Assembly (NCBI GenBank): GCA_964529155.1
Contig: CAZGVV010000089.1
Span: 1-5,503, forward strand
From: CAZGVV01 sp964529155
GTDB taxonomy: Bacteria > Pseudomonadota > Alphaproteobacteria > Rickettsiales > SXRF01
Length of the DNA: 5,503 nucleotides
Direction: 5' to 3'
The notes under the pieces are model-generated. The model saw only the letters and a program-made list of their open reading frames with translations. It did not search any database and was not told the origin of the DNA. A program made the position numbers and the translations under genes. Of this stretch, positions 1 to 5,377 are shown piece after piece (the first letter of the stretch is position 1; the number at the start of each line of letters is the position of its first letter).

Positions 1-1
1 T

Positions 2-208
2 GCCAGCCAGACCAATGTAACGGGCACGGTTCGCCTTAAACTCTACAAAGGCAGCGTGCAGGTGGTAGGCCGAAAATCGCCGGTGTCGCTTTACAATCCG
101 CAGATCGTTACTTTCGAAGATGATGCAGGTGCTTATGACCAGAAAGATGCGGCGGGCTTTATCAAGCTTAATGCATTACGATTGCGGCTGGCCAATAGCG
201 CCTCATAA
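2..208 (+). CDS. argG: Argininosuccinate synthase, C-terminal end (partial)
   Basis: This is the last 68 codons of an open frame that enters from the left edge and stops at TAA 206-208. Argininosuccinate synthase joins citrulline and aspartate, using ATP, in the penultimate step of arginine synthesis in the cytoplasm. The visible part matches the family's C-terminal oligomerisation region: GTVRLKLYKG near the start, then VVGRKSP, SLYNPQIVTFEDD, and the hallmark GAYDQKDAAGFIKLNALRLR close to the stop. About 330 N-terminal residues, including the nucleotide-binding part, lie outside the window, assuming the usual family length of about 400. The stop is followed after 72 bases by a small co-oriented gene. 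No terminator hairpin with a T-run follows argG, so some read-through into the small gene is possible. Identification rests on motif recall and is strong. Confidence 0.93.
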   Translation, partial: ASQTNVTGTVRLKLYKGSVQVVGRKSPVSLYNPQIVTFEDDAGAYDQKDAAGFIKLNALRLRLANSAS

Positions 209-215
209 CAAGGCA

Positions 216-221
216 TATAAT
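216..221 (+). promoter_or_regulatory. Possible -10 box (TATAAT) for the small downstream gene
   Basis: A perfect TATAAT lies eight bases after the argG stop. It would start transcription near 228 and give a leader of about 50 bases before the ATG at 281. No good -35 hexamer is found 16-18 bases upstream, where the sequence still codes for argG. The call therefore rests on one box in AT-rich DNA and is weak. Confidence 0.3.
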
Positions 222-245
222 CAACCACATCGAATTTTTATATGA

Positions 246-272
246 CCTCTGATGTAATCACATCATCAGAGG
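246..272 (+). promoter_or_regulatory. Inverted repeat overlapping the ribosome binding site; possible RNA switch or operator
   Basis: CCTCTGATG (246-254) is perfectly complementary to CATCAGAGG (264-272), giving a 9-bp stem with a 9-base loop. The 3' arm contains the first half of the Shine-Dalgarno run AGAGGAGG (268-275), so folding would hide it. A second, mutually exclusive hairpin can form from TGATGT (250-255) and ACATCA (260-265) with the loop AATC, which would leave the Shine-Dalgarno run free. Two competing folds could give translational control, for example thermal or ligand-dependent. The same bases also form a near-palindrome that a protein dimer could bind as DNA. It is not a typical terminator because no T-run follows on either strand. 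Confidence 0.5.
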
Positions 273-275
273 AGG
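270..275 (+). promoter_or_regulatory. Strong ribosome binding site AGGAGG that decides the start at 281
   Basis: AGGAGG, within the longer run AGAGGAGG, sits five bases before the ATG at 281. It supports that start over the in-frame ATG at 242, which has no such site, and over the ATG at 344, which has only a G-rich stretch upstream. Confidence 0.75.
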
Positions 276-280
276 AAATT

Positions 281-463
281 ATGTCGAATATTTCACAGGT
301 AATGAGCTGCTTTTTCCAAGGCTGGCGGTGTGGCGGTGGCAAAATGAAACGCCAGGCTGCAATCAAAAAAGATAAGGAATTGCGCGACAATCTAAGCGAA
401 AAGCAGATTGACCATGCGATCGAGGATTCATTCCCGGCGAGTGACCCACCAAGCACGTATTAG
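281..463 (+). CDS. Small protein with C-terminal SFPASDPPS motif, function unknown
   Basis: A 60-residue protein from ATG 281 to TAG 461-463. The start was chosen for the strong AGGAGG five bases upstream; the frame is also open back to an ATG at 242, but those codons would run through the inverted repeat. The sequence has three parts: an N-terminal stretch with two cysteines and a glycine run (CFFQGWRCGGGK, residues 10-21), a charged and probably helical middle (about 22-45), and the C-terminal IEDSFPASDPPSTY. From memory, an acidic residue followed by SFPASDPPS recurs at the ends of small proteins of unknown function in Alphaproteobacteria. No membrane segment or signal peptide is evident. 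A shorter 39-residue form starting at ATG 344 would drop the cysteine-rich part and is possible. The gene lies between argG and a likely terminator and is convergent with ntrX. The inverted repeat over its ribosome binding site suggests regulated translation. No function is assigned. Confidence 0.72.
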   Translation: MSNISQVMSCFFQGWRCGGGKMKRQAAIKKDKELRDNLSEKQIDHAIEDSFPASDPPSTY

Positions 464-468
464 TATAT

Positions 469-528
469 GTGAAGCGTGATCCCTGGGTGTGAAGATAAGA
501 AAAACACGCATCAGGCATCACGCTTCAC
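469..528. terminator. Probable bidirectional terminator between convergent genes
   Basis: GTGAAGCGTGAT (469-480) pairs perfectly with ATCACGCTTCAC (517-528), a 12-bp stem. The 36-base apical part can add pairs: CCTG 482-485 with CAGG 512-515, and GTGT 487-490 with ACAC 504-507. It sits exactly between the small gene's stop (463) and the ntrX stop (535), where a shared terminator is expected. The following bases are T-rich only on the plus side (TCTTATTTA), and poorly so on the minus side. Intrinsic termination may therefore be weak, or the stem may mainly protect the 3' ends of the transcripts. Confidence 0.65.
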
Positions 529-534
529 TCTTAT

Positions 535-1938
535 TTATCCTACTTGTTCCAGCTTTTCTTCCGTCTCATAAATACCCAGCGTTTTCAACTTCCGATGCAG
601 TGCGGAACGCTCCATTCCGACAAACGTCGATGTGCGTGAAATATTACCGCCGAATCGTTCGATCTGTGCCGCTAAATATTGCCGCTCAAACAACTCGCGC
701 GCTTCGCGTAAAGCCAGAGACATAATATCAGCATTCATATCCGGACGCGTCATCAGTGGGTTTGACAACAGTAAATCCTGAGGCAGCTGTGAAGCTGTAA
801 TTAAGCTTCCAATCTCTCCCCCTGCCATAATCGCCAACCATTCCATCATATTACGTAATTGTCGCACATTCCCTGGCCATGCATAGGATTGTAGTGCGGC
901 GACTGCGTCAGACGCCAGATCACGCGGCGAAAGACCATTGGAATCCGCCGCACGCTTGAGGAAGTAACGGCATAATTCGGGAATATCCTCACGCCGTTCG
1001 CGCAAAGCGGGCATCCGGATGGGCACTACATTCAAGCGATAATACAAATCTTCCCGCAGCACGCCGCGCGCCATGGATTCTTCTAAATCCCGCGTACTGG
1101 CAGCAATAACCCGGACATCAATTTCTACCCGACGCGATCCCCCCACGCGGGTGAATGCCCCATCTTGCAGGGTACGCAAAATTTTAGCTTGGGTATCCAG
1201 CGGTAAATCCGCAATTTCGTCAATGAATAACGTACCGCCATGCGCACGCTCAAACGTGCCGAGTTTCTCCACACTGCCAAGCATGGCCGTATCTTCTACC
1301 CCGAACAGCTCGGCTTCCACTCGCTCTGGTGTCAGGCTTGCTGCATTGAGCATGACCAAATTGGCATTAGCCCGCGGTGAACGGCTGTGTATAAGACGTG
1401 CGGCCAATTCCTTACCCGTACCTTGCGCACCGGTAATTAAAACACGGCTAGCCGTGGGAGCAACTTTTTCAATCGCTTGGCGCACTTGTGTAATCGGCTG
1501 CGATACACCGGTAAACTGCACCTCGAGCGATGCTCGGCTTTTTAATTCCTGATTTTCCTGGCGCAGGCGTGACACTTCCAATGCCTTAGCCACCATTAGC
1601 AACAAGCGCTCTTCTTTGAACGGTTTTTCTATAAAATCATAGGCACCCATTTTGATGGCCGCCACCGCCGTCTCAATATTGCCATGACCGCTAATCATGA
1701 TGACGGGCAAATACGGGTGCTTTTTCTTGACCATTTCCAAAATACCAAGCCCATCCAGCTCGCTGCCTTGCAACCAGATGTCCAGTACAATGGCAGAAGG
1801 AACACGCTCCGATATTGCTCTAAGCGCGGTTTCGCTATCCTTGGCCACTCGTGTGATATAGCCATTATCGGTTAAAATTTCGGAGATTAGGTCGCGGATG
1901 TCAGCTTCGTCGTCAATAATAAGTATGTCGGCGGTCAT
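535..1938 (-). CDS. ntrX: NtrX response regulator, GAFTGA-less AAA+ family
   Basis: A cytoplasmic response regulator of 467 residues from ATG 1938, the expected partner of the adjacent NtrY kinase. Numbering from this ATG, the receiver domain (about 1-120) has the acidic pair D9-D10, phosphoacceptor D53 in VLDIWLQGS, S83 and K105 in EKPF. The AAA+ domain (about 140-375) has Walker A GAQGTGKE (170-177), Walker B GTLFIDE (235-241), candidate arginine fingers R295 and R301, and WPGNVRQL (354-361). A Fis-type helix-turn-helix follows (about 430-455, GGNISRTSTFVGMERSALHR). The loop after ELFG (210-213) is short and lacks GAFTGA, the sigma-54 contact motif, as in other alphaproteobacterial NtrX proteins I recall. 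It probably acts without sigma-54. The frame opens further, to TTG 1956, but family proteins begin close to the first receiver strand, so the ATG is preferred; neither start has a clear ribosome binding site. The gene is 27 bases after ntrY and probably cotranscribed. Confidence 0.93.
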   Translation of the reverse strand: MTADILIIDDEADIRDLISEILTDNGYITRVAKDSETALRAISERVPSAIVLDIWLQGSELDGLGILEMVKKKHPYLPVIMISGHGNIETAVAAIKMGAYDFIEKPFKEERLLLMVAKALEVSRLRQENQELKSRASLEVQFTGVSQPITQVRQAIEKVAPTASRVLITGAQGTGKELAARLIHSRSPRANANLVMLNAASLTPERVEAELFGVEDTAMLGSVEKLGTFERAHGGTLFIDEIADLPLDTQAKILRTLQDGAFTRVGGSRRVEIDVRVIAASTRDLEESMARGVLREDLYYRLNVVPIRMPALRERREDIPELCRYFLKRAADSNGLSPRDLASDAVAALQSYAWPGNVRQLRNMMEWLAIMAGGEIGSLITASQLPQDLLLSNPLMTRPDMNADIMSLALREARELFERQYLAAQIERFGGNISRTSTFVGMERSALHRKLKTLGIYETEEKLEQVG

Positions 1939-1965
1939 AGGATGTATGTGTACCAAAGTTAGTGG

Positions 1966-4029
1966 TTACGCGGCATTTATATCACAGTGTTGCAGAAAGG
2001 AAAGCGTCACGCGCGCACCGCCATCAGGCTTATTAGAAACGGCGACACTCCCTTGATGTTCCTCCATAATTTTCTTTACGATAGCAAGCCCAAGCCCACT
2101 TCCACGCGCCCGTGTGGTGACATATGCTTCCATAATACGCGGCAGCTGGTCGGGGGGAAATCCCGGGCCGTTGTCTTCAATTGTCATAACAACTTTATCG
2201 TGCTGTTTTTCTATATTAATTTCTATTTTGCCAAAATCGATGCGCTGTGCCTCAATTGATTCAGCGGCATTTTTCAACAAATTAGACAATGCCTGCGCCA
2301 GTTGCCGTTCGTCACACAGCATGGGAATATTTCGCCCTGCTCCGTCAAAGGCATAGGTCACACCCGGATGCGCCACTTGCTCTGAAAACAACACTTTGCG
2401 CACGATCTGCACCAAATCTGCATCGCGCATAATGGCCGCAGGCATCCGTGCGAAGGCGACGAATTCTTCCACCATACGCCCGATATCCGCCACGTGACGG
2501 GCGATAGTATCGGTATATTTACCAAACGTCTCCGCTTCTTCCGGCGCCAGCAGTTTCTGGTATTTGCGCTTTAAACGCTCGGCGGAAAGCGCAATCGGCG
2601 TCAGCGGATTTTTAATTTCATGCGCCACCCTACGCGCAACGTCTGACCATGCAGCATGACGCTGAGCAGCAACCAGAGGGGTGATATCATCAAACGTCAC
2701 AATGTATCCCAGCAAACCATTTTCCCCACGCTCCAATGTTACACGTGTATGCAAAGTCAATGCCGATTGACCGTGCGGTAATGTGAGGCCGCCTTGTGCA
2801 CTTCCACTGTTATCTGCCTCGGCTTGCATCAATAGCTCCTGAATGCCAGGCAGCATTTCATTGACATGCCGACCTTCCCATTCCCCGCCTGAAGACAAAA
2901 TTGCCCGTGCCGATGGATTTGCCAGCCGCACGCGCTTTTCTGCATCCAGCGCGATAACGCCAGCCGATACACCGGCTAATACTGCTTCACTAAACCGCCG
3001 CCGGTCATCCAATTCGCGGTTGGCAGCAATAAGGCCGTGACGCTGCGCTTCCAGTTGCTCCATCATACGATTAAAGGCACGTGCAAGTGCGGCAATCTCG
3101 TCATGCCCCTCACCTGCGTCCACACGCCCGGCATAATCACCAGACCGCACCCGCTCCGCCGCCGCCGCAAGGCGGGCAATCGGCGTAGTCAGGCGGGCGG
3201 CAAATACCAGCCCGTACCACACAACGCTCATTAACAGCGCAAATGTAAGCGCTACAAACACGCCGGAAAACAACCACTCCAAACGCGACACTTGCGCAAG
3301 CAAGCCCTCATATTCATTCACCGCACCTTGGGTTTTGTCCAAATGCGCGATTACCTTATCATCAACCAAACGTCCCACCAGCAGATAGGTATCAGGAAGC
3401 CTGTCTACCCGGGCAATCGCACGCACGCGGTCACGGTCTTCGTTATTATGCCCCTGCAAGATTACCACCTCACCATTTCCCGCTTGTTCAATGGCATTAA
3501 TCGGCAAGCTTTCGAAGGCAATACTAAAACTTAAACGCCCCTGCGCGATAATACGGTTATGCTGAAACACCACCACTTCCGTCAGCCGTCGTTGCGCCGA
3601 AAGCGTGGATACCATGCGATTAAATTCCGTAGGATTAGAAAATGCCAGATCGCCATAGCGCCCAATTTCTTCCGCAAGCGTCAGTGCATCAGCGCGGATA
3701 TTTTCCTTATGCTCATCCAAATACGCCTCCGCCACTGCGAGCGACTCACCCAGGGCCGTGTTAATGCGGTCATTAAACCACGCCTCAACGCCCAAATTAA
3801 AAAACAGCACCGAAAAAACCGACACCAGAACCGTCGGCAAAATGGTCACTAAACTGAACGTCAATACAACACGCCGCAGCAAACGCGACCCCGAAATCTG
3901 GGTATGCAAATTATGCCATAAACCCCGCCCATGCAAAAAAATCGCCAGCGCCAGCGCCAGCAATATCGCCGCCATCCCCATCAATGCAATCCAGGATGGC
4001 ACAGCAGCCAATTGTCCTAACCGAAACAC
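1966..4029 (-). CDS. ntrY: NtrY membrane sensor histidine kinase
   Basis: A 687-residue inner-membrane histidine kinase, partner of NtrX. Family members are linked to nitrogen, redox or envelope responses; the signal here is unknown. Likely membrane segments are 13-32, 53-78 and 253-276, with a periplasmic domain at about 79-252. Next come HAMP (about 273-327), PAS (about 344-450), the H-box with H470 in AHEIKNPLTP, the N-box with N587 in NLLKNAAESI, the G1 box EDNGPGF (618-624) and the G2 box GSGLGL (643-648). All catalytic motifs are intact. The start is GTG 4029, supported by AGGAGGG seven bases upstream. The codon just before it is an in-frame TAG that ends the preceding gene, so no longer form is possible. 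The family usually has an additional N-terminal membrane segment, by my recollection, so this copy looks N-terminally shortened. The sequence before the G2 box reads EAYVTTR where EPYVTTR is usual. ntrX follows after 27 bases. Confidence 0.93.
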   Translation of the reverse strand: MFRLGQLAAVPSWIALMGMAAILLALALAIFLHGRGLWHNLHTQISGSRLLRRVVLTFSLVTILPTVLVSVFSVLFFNLGVEAWFNDRINTALGESLAVAEAYLDEHKENIRADALTLAEEIGRYGDLAFSNPTEFNRMVSTLSAQRRLTEVVVFQHNRIIAQGRLSFSIAFESLPINAIEQAGNGEVVILQGHNNEDRDRVRAIARVDRLPDTYLLVGRLVDDKVIAHLDKTQGAVNEYEGLLAQVSRLEWLFSGVFVALTFALLMSVVWYGLVFAARLTTPIARLAAAAERVRSGDYAGRVDAGEGHDEIAALARAFNRMMEQLEAQRHGLIAANRELDDRRRFSEAVLAGVSAGVIALDAEKRVRLANPSARAILSSGGEWEGRHVNEMLPGIQELLMQAEADNSGSAQGGLTLPHGQSALTLHTRVTLERGENGLLGYIVTFDDITPLVAAQRHAAWSDVARRVAHEIKNPLTPIALSAERLKRKYQKLLAPEEAETFGKYTDTIARHVADIGRMVEEFVAFARMPAAIMRDADLVQIVRKVLFSEQVAHPGVTYAFDGAGRNIPMLCDERQLAQALSNLLKNAAESIEAQRIDFGKIEINIEKQHDKVVMTIEDNGPGFPPDQLPRIMEAYVTTRARGSGLGLAIVKKIMEEHQGSVAVSNKPDGGARVTLSFLQHCDINAA

Positions 4030-4305
4030 CTAGCGCCCTCCTGTTACAGGCACTACGCCCAGCATACGAATTTTTTTGCGCAGCGTATTACGGTTCAGGC
4101 CAAGCAACGCCGCAGCTTTCAATTGGTTTCCCCCCGTCACACGCAACACTTCTGTAATCAACGGCCGTTCCATTAGCGGCAATATCCGGTCATACATCCC
4201 GGCTGGCGGCATGGACTCTCCATGCGCACAAAAATAACGCCGGATATATTGCGCGATGGCGTCTTCGAGCGAAGTGGGTGGGAGGGTGTCTTCATGCTGT
4301 AGCAT
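4030..4305 (-). CDS. Stand-alone NtrC C-terminal domain, Fis-like DNA-binding protein
   Basis: A 91-residue protein that matches the last part of alphaproteobacterial NtrC. Residues 12-46 correspond to the linker between the AAA+ and DNA-binding domains (SLEDAIAQYIRRYF, then PPAGMYDRIL). Residues 47-84 form the Fis-type helix-turn-helix (ERPLITEVL, GGNQLKAAALLGLNRNT, LRKKIRMLGV). The receiver and ATPase domains of full NtrC, about 380 residues, are missing, and the upstream DNA encodes a glycosyltransferase instead. It is not simply a dead remnant: it has its own ATG, a good GAGGA site and an intact frame, with conserved DNA-contact residues. The protein should bind DNA as a dimer, like Fis, and could no longer be phosphorylated or drive sigma-54. 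Its start overlaps the glycosyltransferase end by 14 bases, and its TAG directly abuts the ntrY GTG. A decaying NtrC pseudogene is the main alternative. Domain identity is clear; the role is inferred. Confidence 0.85.
   Translation of the reverse strand: MLQHEDTLPPTSLEDAIAQYIRRYFCAHGESMPPAGMYDRILPLMERPLITEVLRVTGGNQLKAAALLGLNRNTLRKKIRMLGVVPVTGGR
4036..4042 (-). promoter_or_regulatory. Ribosome binding site AGGAGGG for ntrY
   Basis: On the minus strand AGGAGGG lies six bases before the GTG at 4029, inside the last codons of the upstream gene and just before its TAG. Its strength supports the unusual GTG start and suggests that ribosomes terminate and restart at this junction. Confidence 0.7.
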
Positions 4306-5323
4306 GATAATTCCTCAAAATTGTATCCAGGCGATGACTTACCGTTTCGGTTGAATATTCAGCCAAAACCTTAGCAAAAGCACGATCTGCTAATTCTTTT
4401 GCGCGCATCGGCTCATTTAAAAGACACTCTAGCGCTTCCGCCAACTTAATCGCATCTCCTTTTGGCACTACTAATGAATCTTGATCATGAACACATATAT
4501 CCACTGGGCCTTCCGTATCGGTAGCAACCACTGGCACACCATGCGCAAATGCCTCGAGCAATACAATTCCAAATGGCTCATGCAAACTTGGCAAACAAAA
4601 AATATCTAAGCCGGCATAAAATGATGCACGATCATCAATCCATCCAGGGAAATTCACTATGCTTTGCATGTTCGCATCTTTCACTTGCTGACGCAGGTTC
4701 TCTTCTTCTTTCCCAGCACCAGCAAGTACAGCACTGAATCCATAGCCCTTATCCCGTAAGTGTTTCAATGCTTGCAAATAAATATGAAAGCCTTTTTTTT
4801 CTACAAACCGACCAAGCGTACCGATTACTGGCAAAGTTCCGTGCACTACATTTGCGCGCCGCACAGGCATTTCAACCATATTGGGAATATGAAATATCCG
4901 CTCCTGAGGCAAACCTATGTTTTGTAATACTGTTGCCATATCATGGGTCGGTGAAAAAACAGCATCTACTTTAGCAAAGCGCCTGAGACTATAATTATTA
5001 GCCATGCCAAATATAGGATAGACCCCCTTTACTGCACGCACACTTAGCGCTACTGCACGGTTGGAATGTGCAATAACAATATCAGGCTTCAACTGTTTTA
5101 GTATCCGCCTTAATCGTATAGGAGCCGTTAAATCCCATTCATTTAAATGCCGGAAATGGACTTCTTTTACATTAAGAGCCTTCAATCCCGCATTAGCCCA
5201 CGCACGAGGATGCGTGATCGCTGTCACTCTATGGCCTCGCAATTGCAACGCACGACAATAGTCTACAGCGACCTGCTCCACGCCGCCTGCCTTACGACTT
5301 AACATGATATCTACAACATGCAT
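4292..5323 (-). CDS. GT-B glycosyltransferase, GT4 type, probably cell-surface polysaccharide
   Basis: A 343-residue protein with a two-domain GT-B layout that transfers a sugar from a nucleotide-activated donor, probably at the cytoplasmic face of the inner membrane during lipopolysaccharide or other glycan assembly. The N-terminal acceptor domain has the GGVEQ loop (13-17) and the segment PDIVIAHSNRA (80-90). The C-terminal donor domain has IGTLGRFVEKKG (167-178), the LAGAGKEEE stretch (200-208) and the GT4 signature HEPFGIVLLEAF, with glutamates 249 and 257 in the EX7E spacing. It ends with GVPVVATDTEGP (262-273). There is no signal peptide or clear membrane segment. The start at ATG 5323 gives the expected family N-terminus although its ribosome binding site is weak. 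It is the first gene of the apparent operon and its 3' end overlaps the next gene, so translation is likely coupled. Donor and acceptor cannot be read from the sequence. It looks more AT-rich than ntrY. Confidence 0.88.
   Translation of the reverse strand: MHVVDIMLSRKAGGVEQVAVDYCRALQLRGHRVTAITHPRAWANAGLKALNVKEVHFRHLNEWDLTAPIRLRRILKQLKPDIVIAHSNRAVALSVRAVKGVYPIFGMANNYSLRRFAKVDAVFSPTHDMATVLQNIGLPQERIFHIPNMVEMPVRRANVVHGTLPVIGTLGRFVEKKGFHIYLQALKHLRDKGYGFSAVLAGAGKEEENLRQQVKDANMQSIVNFPGWIDDRASFYAGLDIFCLPSLHEPFGIVLLEAFAHGVPVVATDTEGPVDICVHDQDSLVVPKGDAIKLAEALECLLNEPMRAKELADRAFAKVLAEYSTETVSHRLDTILRNYHATA
4312..4316 (-). promoter_or_regulatory. Ribosome binding site GAGGA for the NtrC-domain gene
   Basis: On the minus strand GAGGA lies six bases before the ATG at 4305, within the last codons of the glycosyltransferase. 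Spacing and sequence are good, which argues that the short NtrC-derived protein is really translated from here. Confidence 0.65.
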
Positions 5324-5377
5324 TTAAACTACAATTCCAAATTGATTTTAAAAACAGCCAAGTGTAGTACTTGCTTT
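5324..5377. promoter_or_regulatory. Divergent intergenic spacer with two short inverted repeats
   Basis: These 54 AT-rich bases must hold the start signals for both the glycosyltransferase operon (minus) and the membrane protein (plus), unless each is read from farther away. CAATT (5332-5336) and AATTG (5340-5344) form one 13-base palindrome. CAAGT (5359-5363) and ACTTG (5369-5373) form another around a five-base centre. Either could be a small operator, but such short repeats also arise by chance. TTGATT (5342-5347) lies 17 bases before TAGTAC (5365-5370), a weak plus-strand promoter match. No convincing minus-strand promoter was found. Confidence 0.3.

Noticed and set aside
246..272. Inverted repeat as the argG terminator
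   Set aside because: No T-run follows the stem on either strand, and the 3' arm overlaps the next gene's ribosome binding site.
242..280. Longer start (ATG 242) for the small plus-strand gene
   Set aside because: It has no ribosome binding site, and its codons would run through the inverted repeat. The ATG at 281 has AGGAGG at ideal spacing.
238..456. Minus-strand open frame opposite the small gene
   Set aside because: It is antisense to a frame with a strong ribosome binding site and a recognised C-terminal motif, and its peptide is unremarkable.
1073..1552. 159-codon plus-strand open frame
   Set aside because: It lies antisense inside ntrX, whose protein is strongly conserved over the same bases. 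The antisense peptide resembles no family I know and is best seen as a shadow of the coding frame.
1939..1956. Upstream TTG start for NtrX, adding six residues
   Set aside because: It is a rare start codon without a ribosome binding site, and NtrX proteins begin close to the first receiver strand, as the ATG at 1938 gives. It is not fully excluded because the ATG also lacks a clear site.
4030..4305. Orthologue of classical Fis
   Set aside because: The residues before the helix-turn-helix match the NtrC linker, and the gene sits in the NtrC position before ntrYX, so NtrC ancestry explains it better.
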